Numbered from the stretch's first letter, positions 1 through 5,881 are shown. The stretch: 11,397 nucleotides of DNA from CBDUMN01 sp965368335 (GCA_965368335.1 CBDUMN010000103.1:1-11397); one strand, 5' to 3'. Notes: generated by a model from the letters alone, not told the origin. Numbers and translations are program-made.

Positions 1-35
1 ATGGCAACCTTGATTGTTGAATTTTGAAGCGTCAT
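1..35 (-). CDS. 5' end of a hypothetical protein gene, cut by the window edge
   Basis: The minus strand opens at an ATG at 35 and reads MTLQNSTIKVA without a stop to the window edge. A ribosome site GAAGGA lies 8 nt upstream, and a left-arm 15-bp element (51-65) lies 15 nt upstream, as for most other left-arm genes. The ATG at 40 is rejected because it meets a stop after two codons. Only 11 residues are visible, so nothing can be said about function. The call rests on start-site architecture. Confidence 0.5.
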   Translation of the reverse strand, partial: MTLQNSTIKVA

Positions 36-50
36 TTCATGGTTCCTTCA

Positions 51-65
51 GGTGCGTTTTGTGGG
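51..65 (-). repeat. Left-arm start-associated element, copy 1
   Basis: Minus strand reads CCCACAAAACGCACC. It lies 4 nt after the stop of the gene at 70-522 and 15 nt before the ATG at 35. Confidence 0.8.
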
Positions 66-69
66 TAAT

Positions 70-522
70 TCAGTTTTGGCCGTTAAAGGTCTTTGGATCG
101 GGGCAAGCGTTTTGAACTCGGAATATGGCGCTGTTAACGTTCTCCTGCTCGATCAACTCAACCTTGCCACACCCAAAAAAGACCGGCTTACCTTTTTCAT
201 TGACCGATTCAAAAAGCGTCAAGGCGTCAATAGGCCAAGGGAAGCCACTCGCGGCCTTGTCGGTAGAGTTAATTAAAAAAGGGCCGGCGAGCGAACCAAC
301 GAATGCGACCAGAACCAGAGCCGGAAGCAGATACATATTTTTCAAGCCAATCCGAGGAGCCGCCAAAGCTACACCAACCATGGCGATAAAAAAGGCAATC
401 GCCATACCGTAAGAAATCGCTTCCCCTAAGTAGAGAGCAACGCCGGTCGAGCCAATCCAAAGCCCAAATACGAGCCAAAAGTTTCTTGGCAATTCCGAAA
501 GATAATTGGTTAAGACGGTCAT
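70..522 (-). CDS. Three-pass small membrane protein, unknown function
   Basis: This 150-residue protein has three hydrophobic stretches at about residues 15-33, 37-56 and 63-84, so it should sit in the inner membrane. The remaining soluble domain (about 85-150) carries Cys118 and Cys140, which could form a disulfide if it faces the periplasm. I chose the ATG at 522 because an AAGGAT ribosome site lies just upstream and a 15-bp element ends 17 nt before it. The open frame continues upstream but there it only runs antisense through the neighbouring gene's region. I recognise no family. A role in blocking superinfection or altering the host envelope would fit a phage but is inference only. Confidence 0.75.
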   Translation of the reverse strand: MTVLTNYLSELPRNFWLVFGLWIGSTGVALYLGEAISYGMAIAFFIAMVGVALAAPRIGLKNMYLLPALVLVAFVGSLAGPFLINSTDKAASGFPWPIDALTLFESVNEKGKPVFFGCGKVELIEQENVNSAIFRVQNACPDPKTFNGQN

Positions 523-539
523 TCTCTCGATCCTTCTCA

Positions 540-554
540 GGTGCGGTTTGTGGG
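540..554 (-). repeat. Left-arm start-associated element, copy 2
   Basis: Minus strand reads CCCACAAACCGCACC, starting 2 nt after the TAA of the gene at 557-940. The core has CC in place of the usual AG. Confidence 0.8.
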
Positions 555-556
555 CT

Positions 557-940
557 TTAGGAAATTTCTTCCTGAAGCCGAACGAAGGTCGCTGTGTTTT
601 TCTTAATTGCGTCTGCGATACCGCGATCAAGCCGCTCGATTTCCGCGATGATAAGCGCCGCTGCTCGAACAAGATCACGCCTCTTGCTTTTGGGCTTGTA
701 GCTCTGAGGGTCCCAAGGCCAATTGGACGGCATAGCGCCTCTGCCAGCAATAGCCAGGGCAGCTTTGTGATTACCGTCCGTACTGGCACCATCTGCATAG
801 ACGGAAGCGGCTTTAGCAAGGTCGCCAATGCTGTGCATGTCGTCATGCTCCGGCGACCATCCTTCGGCATCGATCTGACGCTGCCGCTCGGCAGCTACTT
901 CTTCGACGACGGATTTTGTAAGCTCGGTGTTGTTATTCAT
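557..940 (-). CDS. Phage-type small protein with GWSPEHDD and WPW motifs
   Basis: This 127-residue soluble protein has the pattern ER-x-RQ-x4-GW-x-PEHDD (residues 19-34), a helical LAKAASVYA stretch (41-49), a WPW motif (74-76), and a C-terminal helix DLVRAAALIIAEIERLDR (89-106). I know this combination from a common phage and prophage family of unknown function. The acidic residues spaced along helices recall all-alpha nucleotide pyrophosphohydrolases of the MazG type, but I cannot confirm that relationship from the sequence alone. The ATG at 940 is preceded by a GAGGAT ribosome site 7 nt away and an element 21 nt away. There is no membrane segment or signal peptide. Confidence 0.8.
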   Translation of the reverse strand: MNNNTELTKSVVEEVAAERQRQIDAEGWSPEHDDMHSIGDLAKAASVYADGASTDGNHKAALAIAGRGAMPSNWPWDPQSYKPKSKRRDLVRAAALIIAEIERLDRGIADAIKKNTATFVRLQEEIS

Positions 941-961
941 GCTTTCATCCTCGATCTATGG

Positions 962-976
962 GGTGCCTCTTGTAGG
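962..976 (-). repeat. Left-arm start-associated element, copy 3
   Basis: Minus strand reads CCTACAAGAGGCACC. It lies 12 nt after the stop of the gene at 989-1525, the longest such gap seen. Confidence 0.85.
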
Positions 977-988
977 TATTGGAAAAAT

Positions 989-1525
989 CTAGCGTTTTAT
1001 CGACGGACTGAATTGCGGTGACCGTTCCGCTCTAATGCTTTCAAAAAACTTCCAAGAGCCCGCTTCCCCGCTACCGTATTGCTCCATTTTGGCAATGAAC
1101 GCATCGGGGCTGAGGCCCGAACATTTAGCTTCAGCAAAAGCCCAAACGGTCATAAACCTTTCTGCGGCGCGCCGGTCTATAAGCGTCTGGTCGCCAACTA
1201 CAATAGGAGAGCTTCGCAACTGGTCAATCCGCCCGGCAAGGTATTCGGCTTCCATACACCCCTTAAGGCGATAGTCCTCGGTGTTTGACGGCTCGCTTTC
1301 ATCGGCGGCTTTCCTTGCGGATATTTCGGCAAGGTAAAGCGCCCCACCATATTTTTGCTTCATGCCAGGGCTAAGGGCGGAAACCGCCTTTGCCGCGTAG
1401 GCGCCGACTGGATCAGCCAAGACGATGGCCGGGGTTTGATTACTATCGATATTGCTATCCGCGCTAACGACCGATGCGGTGCAAATAACGGCGATGGCAA
1501 GTGCTGCGGCAATGGGTGACTTCAT
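989..1525 (-). CDS. Exported (periplasmic) protein with signal peptide, unknown function
   Basis: This 178-residue protein begins with Lys3, a hydrophobic run (about 5-20) and a VSA-D site at residues 20-23, a classic Sec signal peptide with cleavage after Ala22. The mature part is helical and charged, with two cysteines (90 and 135) that could pair in the periplasm. There is no further membrane segment. The ATG at 1525 is preferred over the upstream start at 1606 because the signal peptide begins there, a GAGGAAGGAAA ribosome site lies just before it, and an element precedes that. The longer frame reads through the element and into the next gene's end. An exported phage-encoded protein suggests action on the envelope. 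No family was recognised. Confidence 0.78.
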   Translation of the reverse strand: MKSPIAAALAIAVICTASVVSADSNIDSNQTPAIVLADPVGAYAAKAVSALSPGMKQKYGGALYLAEISARKAADESEPSNTEDYRLKGCMEAEYLAGRIDQLRSSPIVVGDQTLIDRRAAERFMTVWAFAEAKCSGLSPDAFIAKMEQYGSGEAGSWKFFESIRAERSPQFSPSIKR

Positions 1526-1548
1526 ATTTTGTTTCCTTCCTCGGTAGA

Positions 1549-1563
1549 GGTGCCTTTTGTGGG
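1549..1563 (-). repeat. Left-arm start-associated element, copy 4
   Basis: Minus strand reads CCCACAAAAGGCACC, a consensus copy 8 nt after the upstream stop and 23 nt before the ATG at 1525. Confidence 0.85.
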
Positions 1564-1571
1564 TACGAGCA

Positions 1572-1976
1572 TTAGACGGCTCCCCTTCGGGTGATAGCGA
1601 GTTCAACGAAGTGTCCCAGCCGATTCATATTCACCAGAATTTGCTGAGCCTCGATCTGATCCCAGGAAACCGGTTTCACGGTACATTTATCTAGGCACGT
1701 TTCCCAAAGACGTTCATTCGGGTGTTGTTTGGCCCGCTCCAATAACAACCGGCCTAAAGCGGAGGGACGGACGGGATAGAGAAGACGATAGGTATCGCTT
1801 ATCTCAAACAACCCGATTTTGCGCCCTTCAAACAAAGCGGCCTGAACGCCCGGCTCTAGGTCGTGAGCCGCCGTTAGATATGTTTCTTCGTCAGCCAAAT
1901 GGATTTGGTCAACAAAGCGCACGGCTCTTTCATGGAAGCTCGTAACAACCCATCCGGTAATCAAATCGTCCGACAT
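1572..1976 (-). CDS. Hypothetical protein, distant paralogue of the protein at 7462-7842
   Basis: This 134-residue soluble protein shares the pattern PVRP, then GRLLL-x-RA-x4-NE-x2-W (residues 68-91) with the right-arm protein at 7462-7842. In both, the glycine is residue 75 and the tryptophan residue 91. Two cysteines follow (94 and 98). The start at 1976 lies inside the end of the upstream gene (16-nt overlap), with a GAGGA ribosome site in that gene's last codons, so translation is probably coupled. No 15-bp element separates the two. The function is unknown. The pair is diverged well beyond the near-identical duplication elsewhere in the window, so it is an old duplication or separate acquisition. 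Confidence 0.78.
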   Translation of the reverse strand: MSDDLITGWVVTSFHERAVRFVDQIHLADEETYLTAAHDLEPGVQAALFEGRKIGLFEISDTYRLLYPVRPSALGRLLLERAKQHPNERLWETCLDKCTVKPVSWDQIEAQQILVNMNRLGHFVELAITRRGAV

Positions 1977-2197
1977 TTTGCGTCCTCATTTTCTAATTGA
2001 TCGTGTGCCGTATAGCCGTTTGCCATATCGTATTTGAAAGTCGAAAGCGCTGTCTGGCGCGTCATGCTTCCTTCGTCGTACCAGTCCCCTCGGCTGGATC
2101 GCCTAACCGTTATCGAATACCCATCGTCGCGCTTGATGCGGTAGCGTCCTCGTGCCAACTTCGTAGTCGTAATCGATTTCGGGAAGCCAGGAAGCAA
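1961..2197 (-). CDS. Small basic hypothetical protein with TTG start
   Basis: This 78-residue protein has a beta-rich centre GRYRIKRDDGYSITVRR followed by GDWYDEG, then a helical tail ending in Cys75. I see no ATG at a plausible start. A TTG at 2197 lies 9 nt after a GGAG ribosome site and 18 nt after an element, so it is the best start. The next in-frame ATG would remove the whole first half. The 3' end overlaps the next gene by 16 nt. No family was recognised. The start codon is less certain than the gene itself. Confidence 0.68.
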   Translation of the reverse strand: MLPGFPKSITTTKLARGRYRIKRDDGYSITVRRSSRGDWYDEGSMTRQTALSTFKYDMANGYTAHDQLENEDAKCRTI

Positions 2198-2215
2198 TGG
2201 TTTATTCTCCGTTAG

Positions 2216-2230
2216 GGTGCCTTTTGTGTG
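2216..2230 (-). repeat. Left-arm start-associated element, copy 5
   Basis: Minus strand reads CACACAAAAGGCACC. It precedes the TTG-start gene and lies 4 nt after the upstream stop. Confidence 0.8.
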
Positions 2231-2234
2231 ATGT

Positions 2235-2573
2235 CTATATTTTGCCAGTAGAACCAGCCGTTATTCCTTGGCGCAGACAATCATGGCAGCGCCGTCTCTT
2301 CGCGCCCGGCTTTCCGGCGCTAGTGTGAATGCTCCCGGTTTCGAGATCGAACTTGTGACCGCATTCAAGAACCTCATAACGCCGACCAAAAGGCGGAAAC
2401 TTGGTCTCAACAACCTTGCGCCAGGGCGCGAGCTTCCCTTTCCTGTCTTCCTCTTCGGCGATCTGCCTTTTTAAGCTACTAATTGCATCAGCGATGAGCT
2501 TGGTCCCATCATCATGCTTTTCGAAAAACCGAAGCATTTGCTTGTCTTGTCTATGATCGAGAAAAACACTCAT
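2235..2573 (-). CDS. Small protein with helical N-terminus and C-terminal zinc-ribbon-like motif
   Basis: This 112-residue protein has a charged helical N-terminal half (about 12-50), then VLECGH (Cys71, His73) and, 23 residues after His73, KRRRCHDC (Cys96, Cys99). The C-x-H ... C-x2-C spacing with a basic patch before the second pair is typical of a small zinc-binding knuckle in phage proteins and may contact nucleic acid. Zinc binding is inferred from the residues. The ATG at 2573 has only a weak ribosome site (GAGAC just upstream), unlike its neighbours, although an element is present 24 nt away. Lower expression is possible. Confidence 0.75.
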   Translation of the reverse strand: MSVFLDHRQDKQMLRFFEKHDDGTKLIADAISSLKRQIAEEEDRKGKLAPWRKVVETKFPPFGRRYEVLECGHKFDLETGSIHTSAGKPGAKRRRCHDCLRQGITAGSTGKI

Positions 2574-2597
2574 CGTCTCTGTCTCAGTCCGTCAAAA

Positions 2598-2612
2598 GGT
2601 GCAGTTTGTGGG
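2598..2612 (-). repeat. Left-arm start-associated element, copy 6
   Basis: Minus strand reads CCCACAAACTGCACC, with a diverged core (CTG for AGG). It lies 5 nt after the upstream stop. Confidence 0.75.
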
Positions 2613-2617
2613 CATCG

Positions 2618-2941
2618 CTATTTGTTGCTTTTCTGTTCCGTCGTATCTTTCCGCAACACCTCGCGGGCCTTGTCGTCGTACAACAGTGGTAGGAAATCCG
2701 AAAAAGTGGGAAAAAGCTCTTTGGGTCGGACCAAGTAGGAGAGCCCGACTGGCACGACGACGCCAATGACGGCAAAGACCAGGATAAGGACCGGCTGGTC
2801 GGCCCAGGCAAGCCAGGGCGGGTTGAACCACAGCTTCACCGTAAAGGCCGCCCCGTAAATGACGGCGCTCCCCATCATGATAACGGCTATTGCGAAAGCC
2901 AATACGAGAACGGCTGCTTTCGGATAGTCTTTGGGTTCCAT
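2618..2941 (-). CDS. Two-pass small membrane protein, unknown function
   Basis: This 107-residue protein has two long hydrophobic segments (about 9-33 and 50-70) separated by a short loop with PPW, and a charged C-terminal tail (about 84-107). I chose the ATG at 2941 because it has an AAGGG ribosome site upstream. A GTG at 2965 would add eight residues and overlap the upstream stop, and remains possible. The gap to the upstream gene is 20 nt with no 15-bp element, so the two genes are probably co-translated. No family was recognised. Confidence 0.75.
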   Translation of the reverse strand: MEPKDYPKAAVLVLAFAIAVIMMGSAVIYGAAFTVKLWFNPPWLAWADQPVLILVFAVIGVVVPVGLSYLVRPKELFPTFSDFLPLLYDDKAREVLRKDTTEQKSNK

Positions 2942-2961
2942 TTTATTTCCCTTACCTTGGC

Positions 2962-3237
2962 TCACAATACTTTAGGAGCCGTCTTCCGAAATCGGATGAA
3001 AGTCTTACCGTTTCGCTTGATCGTTTCTGCGAACACGGGCATTCCTTCGTAGGCGGCCAGTAGCTGACTATCGTCGGGGGTTACATCTGTCGTTTTTTGG
3101 CGACGCGATAATTCTTTTTCGATTACTTCAAGCTCAGCCGCTTGATGTTCCGATAATTCCTGCATTGAATCTAAACACAGATAGCCGTCCTGACGCTCTT
3201 CAAGCTCTTCCTGGGTCATCTCCCACAGATATTTCAT
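2962..3237 (-). CDS. Hypothetical helical protein, coupled to the Cys-rich gene upstream
   Basis: This 91-residue protein has a strongly acidic, helical first half (about 7-48, many Glu, one Cys) and a short C-terminal beta-like part with KRNGKTFIRFRK. The start ATG at 3237 overlaps the TGA of the upstream gene in an ATGA arrangement, with GGAG 9 nt before it inside that gene, so translational coupling is likely. There is no membrane segment. No family was recognised. Confidence 0.75.
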   Translation of the reverse strand: MKYLWEMTQEELEERQDGYLCLDSMQELSEHQAAELEVIEKELSRRQKTTDVTPDDSQLLAAYEGMPVFAETIKRNGKTFIRFRKTAPKVL

Positions 3238-3401
3238 CGCTTACAACTCCACAGATTACATTTGGACTCTGGGTTTTTCCGACCCGTACCGTACTTGCAT
3301 TGATCGCATTCAATGGTAGTTTCATACCCGCAGGAAAAGTCATATTCTTCGCTCGGCACGTCACAGACTTCGGCGCGACATTTTGGATGCTTTGCTGTCA
3401 T
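3234..3401 (-). CDS. Cysteine-rich mini-protein of 55 residues, probable zinc binder
   Basis: The minus strand reads a 55-residue protein with seven cysteines at 8, 13, 24, 32, 35, 48 and 53, including a C-x2-C at 32-35. Such density in a soluble protein without a signal peptide points to one or two metal sites, probably zinc, though no family is recognised. The ATG at 3401 is preceded by a textbook GAGGAT ribosome site 5 nt away and by a 15-bp element. Its TGA overlaps the next gene's ATG. These signals make it a real gene despite its size. Confidence 0.75.
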   Translation of the reverse strand: MTAKHPKCRAEVCDVPSEEYDFSCGYETTIECDQCKYGTGRKNPESKCNLWSCKR

Positions 3402-3417
3402 GGTCTATCCTCGTTTA

Positions 3418-3432
3418 GGTGCCTTTTGTGGG
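3418..3432 (-). repeat. Left-arm start-associated element, copy 7
   Basis: Minus strand reads CCCACAAAAGGCACC, a consensus copy. With the preceding GTG it could form a short GTGCC/GGCAC stem. Confidence 0.85.
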
Positions 3433-3439
3433 CACGATA

Positions 3440-3625
3440 TTAAAAAGCCGGTTTTTCACTGTGCCAGATATTGAAACCCGTCTCTTCGTCCACCTTCAGC
3501 TCAAGGCCGTCCGATAGATCGGGATCACCAGCATTATCGAATATCTTGGCAACCTGCTCATCCGTCAGGTCGTCCTCGAATACTTCATAGGTCCGGGTGA
3601 TTTCGACGGTTACGTATCTGGGCAT
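3440..3625 (-). CDS. Small acidic hypothetical protein (61 residues)
   Basis: The protein opens with a beta-strand pattern (RYVTVEITRTYEVFEDDLTDEQ), continues with an acidic helical part, and ends with EETGFNIWHSEKPAF. Short proteins starting with a TRTYEV-type strand are common in phages but have no known function that I can name. The ATG at 3625 has a GGGAG ribosome site and an element 18 nt upstream. It has no cysteine or membrane segment. Confidence 0.72.
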   Translation of the reverse strand: MPRYVTVEITRTYEVFEDDLTDEQVAKIFDNAGDPDLSDGLELKVDEETGFNIWHSEKPAF

Positions 3626-3643
3626 TCTCTCAACTCCCTATTC

Positions 3644-3658
3644 GGTGCCTTTTGTAGG
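3644..3658 (-). repeat. Left-arm start-associated element, copy 8
   Basis: Minus strand reads CCTACAAAAGGCACC, the exact consensus. It lies 6 nt after the upstream TAG. Confidence 0.88.
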
Positions 3659-3664
3659 CACGGT

Positions 3665-4018
3665 CTAAACCGCGCCTAATTCTTCACGCTTCGCTTCCAG
3701 CTCCGCATAGTAGGCGTTCCTATCTGCTGCGGTCTGATGGCGCGGGTTGTTTTTGATGTATGCCGCCCGAGCCGTGCGAAGGGCGTCCATGACCTTCGCC
3801 GTCCGCCGGTGCCTCGGAAGTCGACGAACGGTGCGGACACAAGCGGCATAGTCGCCCCTGTCCCAAGGCATGGCCGTCTGCTCTCCACCGTAGGCGACGG
3901 CAACAATTGCGTTGCTGCTGAGGCCAGTCCACCTGTCGTTGCTGAATGAACAACTGCCAGCACTGCCAGCCCGCAAAAGAAGAAAGTCTATGTCAGCCTG
4001 CATCTGAGATTTATTCAT
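3665..4018 (-). CDS. Phage-type small protein with MPWDRGDYAACVRTVRRLP motif
   Basis: This 117-residue protein contains, at residues 50-68, a Pro-Trp-Asp ... Asp-Tyr-x2-Cys ... Arg-x-Leu-Pro block. It resembles the 'P-x-D-x2-D-[FL]-x2-C-x-R-L-[VL]' signature of a widespread phage and prophage protein of unknown function. A basic RRLPRHRR patch follows and the C-terminus is a long helix ending in ELEAKREELGAV. I did not test the resemblance by alignment. The ATG at 4018 has a GAGGAC ribosome site and an element 23 nt upstream. Confidence 0.75.
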   Translation of the reverse strand: MNKSQMQADIDFLLLRAGSAGSCSFSNDRWTGLSSNAIVAVAYGGEQTAMPWDRGDYAACVRTVRRLPRHRRTAKVMDALRTARAAYIKNNPRHQTAADRNAYYAELEAKREELGAV

Positions 4019-4041
4019 TCTCTCGTCCTCGTTCTACTTTC

Positions 4042-4056
4042 GGTGCCTTTTTTAGG
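4042..4056 (-). repeat. Left-arm start-associated element, copy 9
   Basis: Minus strand reads CCTAAAAAAGGCACC. The normally fixed C at position 5 is A here. It lies 2 nt after the upstream stop. Confidence 0.78.
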
Positions 4057-4058
4057 TA

Positions 4059-4346
4059 TCAGCCCTGACCGTCGAAAAGATGGGCGTATTTGCCGTCCAT
4101 CCATTTAGCCAGGTCGTTGTTTCCAGAGACGAGACCCGCGACAATTTCGTCGGGGATCTCGGAGGGATCGACACCGGCCAGTTCTGCAACGAGCTTTTTG
4201 ATGGAATCCCGGTTCTCAGGCGTGTCATCGGCGGCAAGAGGATTGCCCGCATTGGAAGCCAGCCACTTGCGCCACCATTCCTTGCGTTCCTCTTCGCTAC
4301 GACCAATGAGGTAGGCCGGGTCCATGATAAGCTTTGGTTCGGTCAT
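4059..4346 (-). CDS. Hypothetical acidic helical protein (95 residues)
   Basis: The sequence has an N-terminal part rich in Glu, Arg and Trp (SEEERKEWWRKWLAS), then helices containing SIKKLVAELAGVDPSEIPDEIVAGLV. It is soluble and contains no cysteine. The ATG at 4346 is preceded by AAAGGAT and by an element 16 nt away. No family was recognised. Confidence 0.74.
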   Translation of the reverse strand: MTEPKLIMDPAYLIGRSEEERKEWWRKWLASNAGNPLAADDTPENRDSIKKLVAELAGVDPSEIPDEIVAGLVSGNNDLAKWMDGKYAHLFDGQG

Positions 4347-4362
4347 TCTCTCAAATCCTTTA

Positions 4363-4377
4363 GGTGCGTTTTGTGGG
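4363..4377 (-). repeat. Left-arm start-associated element, copy 10
   Basis: Minus strand reads CCCACAAAACGCACC, identical to copy 1. Confidence 0.82.
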
Positions 4378-4385
4378 TATCGTGA

Positions 4386-4580
4386 TTAGTCGCCGCCCTT
4401 GGCAACACGATCACGAAATTCCTTAACTTTGGCTAGACGGTCTTTCATTCCGTCCAACTCGGTATCGCCGTCTGCCTCCGCATCGTCGATCCAGTCATTC
4501 AGCCTTTCGACTTCTTCCGCCAGGATGGTTCCCAGAATTTCGGCTTCTGCGTCGTCAATCCTCAGAACGATCAATCCCAT
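4386..4580 (-). CDS. Small acidic helical protein (64 residues)
   Basis: The protein is rich in Asp and Glu and looks all-helical: IDDAEAEILGTILAEEVERL, then NDWIDDAEADGDTELDGMKD, then RLAKVKEFRDRVAKGGD, probably a helical hairpin or short coiled coil. Strong negative charge would suit a protein that binds a basic host protein or mimics DNA, but nothing in the sequence proves this. The ATG at 4580 has a GAGGAT ribosome site and an element 17 nt upstream. Confidence 0.73.
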   Translation of the reverse strand: MGLIVLRIDDAEAEILGTILAEEVERLNDWIDDAEADGDTELDGMKDRLAKVKEFRDRVAKGGD

Positions 4581-4597
4581 TTCAAAATCCTCGTATT

Positions 4598-4612
4598 GGT
4601 GCCTCTTGTAGG
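4598..4612 (-). repeat. Left-arm start-associated element, copy 11
   Basis: Minus strand reads CCTACAAGAGGCACC, the same as copy 3. It lies 2 nt after the upstream TAA. Confidence 0.85.
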
Positions 4613-4614
4613 CA

Positions 4615-4935
4615 TTACTGTTTCAACCGCCATCCGGCACCACCACGGGGGCCAGGATCGGCAACGACAAGGCCGGTCGCCAAGCCGTGAGAAATGATCA
4701 TCCCGGCAAATCCATAGGTGGCGTCGTCAGGCCCGCCATACATCGGATTCCGAAGCATCCTTGCCGCCCGCTTCAAAGCCTCGGCTTTGGAAAGACGGGG
4801 GCTTTCTTCGAAGAACCTGCGAATACGATGTTCGAGATTTTCCCGGCGCTCGATGCACCCCCGCGTACCGGGCCGGGATTGATCGGTCGGGTTGGAAATC
4901 ATTTCCTCGAACTCTTTTCTCGCTCTCTCGTACAT
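4615..4935 (-). CDS. Hypothetical basic helical protein (106 residues)
   Basis: The N-terminal two thirds are charged and helical (ERRENLEHRIRRFFEES, then SKAEALKRAARMLRNP). The C-terminal third turns glycine-rich (MYGGPDDATYGFAGMIISHG ... RGGAGWRLKQ) with a modest hydrophobic patch too short to span a membrane. There is one cysteine at residue 27. The ATG at 4935 has a GAGGGA ribosome site and an element 19 nt upstream. The function is unknown. Confidence 0.74.
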   Translation of the reverse strand: MYERARKEFEEMISNPTDQSRPGTRGCIERRENLEHRIRRFFEESPRLSKAEALKRAARMLRNPMYGGPDDATYGFAGMIISHGLATGLVVADPGPRGGAGWRLKQ

Positions 4936-4954
4936 CGCTTGATCCCTCGCTAGG

Positions 4955-4969
4955 GGTGCCCCTTATGGG
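4955..4969 (-). repeat. Left-arm start-associated element, copy 12
   Basis: Minus strand reads CCCATAAGGGGCACC. Position 5 is T and the core is GGGG, the most diverged left copy. Confidence 0.72.
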
Positions 4970-4977
4970 TATCGCCG

Positions 4978-5175
4978 TTAAGGCATGGTGACGGGAACAT
5001 TTTCGTGCCACCAATCAGCGACGTTGGCGACGGTCTTTTTCCGTTTGTTGGCATCCTTATATGCCATCAACGCTTCACCAATAATGTCGGCTTCTTTCGG
5101 TGAGAGAAAAACGACCGTTTCACCCGTCTTTGACTGGGTGCATTCGTCGTCAAAAAGAATGGCGTATTTAGGCAT
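4978..5175 (-). CDS. Small hypothetical protein with DWW-x2-N-x-P motif (65 residues)
   Basis: The protein starts with a beta-like segment (KYAILFDDE), has a GETVVF strand and an EADIIGEALMAY helix, and ends in VADWWHENVPVTMP. The last block matches a block in the gene just upstream (VDWWNQNAPTDM), so the two probably share a short domain. The start overlaps the upstream gene's end by 8 nt with no 15-bp element between, which points to coupled translation. The ribosome site (AGGCTGAAAAGCA before the ATG) is modest. No function can be assigned. Confidence 0.74.
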   Translation of the reverse strand: MPKYAILFDDECTQSKTGETVVFLSPKEADIIGEALMAYKDANKRKKTVANVADWWHENVPVTMP

Positions 5176-5599
5176 TGCTTTTCAGCCTTTCATAGGTGTC
5201 TGGAAAGCGCTTTGGAAACCGCGCAAGGGCTTCGTGAATGTAATGAGCCTCTTCAACGATGCTCTCATTTGCAAAACGGTCGTCGCCGTCTCGGTAAAAA
5301 GCGACGCGGATGCGGTCTTCAAGAACCGTCGCCTCGCCAGCACGGACGGGGTGCATTTTAGAGTTATGGACGTAACCTTCTTCAACGTCGCCGGACGCCC
5401 AAACGGGATTGCCCTCCGTATCCTCCACCTGGACGTAGTACATGAAGCCCCAGGCATCGCGCATATCGGTCGGTGCGTTTTGGTTCCACCAATCAACAAT
5501 CACTGAAATGGATGGATGGTCGTGGGAGCCATCCGGCAACGGCTTTGACGCCAAGTCAATCGCGCTTGAAAGGATCGATGCGGGCAATTCAACGTTCAT
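5168..5599 (-). CDS. Hypothetical protein with DWW-x2-N-x-P motif (143 residues)
   Basis: The protein has an N-terminal helix (PASILSSAIDLASK), the motif VDWWNQNAPTDM (35-46), a beta-rich middle (GFMYYVQVEDTEGNPVWASGD, then EATVLEDRIRVAFYRDGDD), and a C-terminal helix (EEAHYIHEALARF). It is soluble, with no cysteine. The ATG at 5599 is preceded by a TGGAG ribosome site and an element. It is the first gene downstream of the gene-free structured region, so its message may begin or be processed there. Its 3' end overlaps the next gene. Confidence 0.76.
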   Translation of the reverse strand: MNVELPASILSSAIDLASKPLPDGSHDHPSISVIVDWWNQNAPTDMRDAWGFMYYVQVEDTEGNPVWASGDVEEGYVHNSKMHPVRAGEATVLEDRIRVAFYRDGDDRFANESIVEEAHYIHEALARFPKRFPDTYERLKSNA

Positions 5600-5616
5600 G
5601 TTCGATAGCTCCAGTT

Positions 5617-5631
5617 GGTGCCTCTTGTGTA
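5617..5631 (-). repeat. Left-arm start-associated element, copy 13
   Basis: Minus strand reads TACACAAGAGGCACC, 17 nt before the ATG at 5599. It follows the structured non-coding stretch rather than a stop codon, the only left-arm copy to do so. Confidence 0.8.
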
Positions 5632-5717
5632 ATCAGTAGAAGCAACAAGTTTCTTCGGCACCCAACAATTCGTTTCCGGCACGTCGTCCAGCTACATCGT
5701 CCAACCTTGCGCTACTG

Positions 5718-5765
5718 ACGGCCTTGCCCGAAGACTACACCGATATATGTTCCCGCAAGGCCCGT
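5718..5765 (-). other. Bulged 10-bp inverted repeat
   Basis: The plus strand has ACGGCCTTGC (5718-5727) and its complement GCAAGGCCCGT (5755-5765) with one extra base. The loop is 27 nt. It is the 3'-most strong stem of the gene-free region when read on the minus strand. Confidence 0.55.
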
Positions 5766-5836
5766 TACTGGCATCCGCGACACGGCCAAGCTACTGTAAG
5801 ACTTATCAGGGCGTTTAAGGGTCTTATCCAACCTGC

Positions 5837-5860
5837 GCCGGTTTAGCCTCGCGGCCCGGC
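5837..5860 (-). other. Hairpin with GCGA (GNRA) tetraloop and 4-nt bulge
   Basis: On the minus strand GCCGG and CCGGC form the outer stem, GCC and GGC the inner stem, the loop is GCGA, and TAAA is bulged on the 3' side. GNRA loops are common in folded RNAs and often make tertiary contacts. Confidence 0.5.
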
Positions 5861-5881
5861 ATTTTGTCTTATTTCGCTTTC

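Noticed and set aside
4985..5506. Long plus-strand frame of 173 codons (and a similar one at 506-1021)
   Set aside because: Both are antisense to well-supported minus-strand genes with ribosome sites and start elements, and neither has such signals.
51..5631. CRISPR array or phage origin iterons made of the 15-bp repeats
   Set aside because: Spacing is hundreds of bases and variable, every copy sits between genes in gene orientation, and the spacers are coding sequence.
51..5631. Left-arm element as a sigma54 promoter (GGCAC resembles the -24 box)
   Set aside because: No TTGC-like -12 box follows at the right distance in the copies I checked, and a promoter before each tightly packed gene is unlikely.
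51..5631. Left-arm element as an intrinsic terminator through GTGCC/GGCAC pairing
   Set aside because: Only some copies can pair, the stem is at most 5 bp, there is no T run, and base changes do not compensate.
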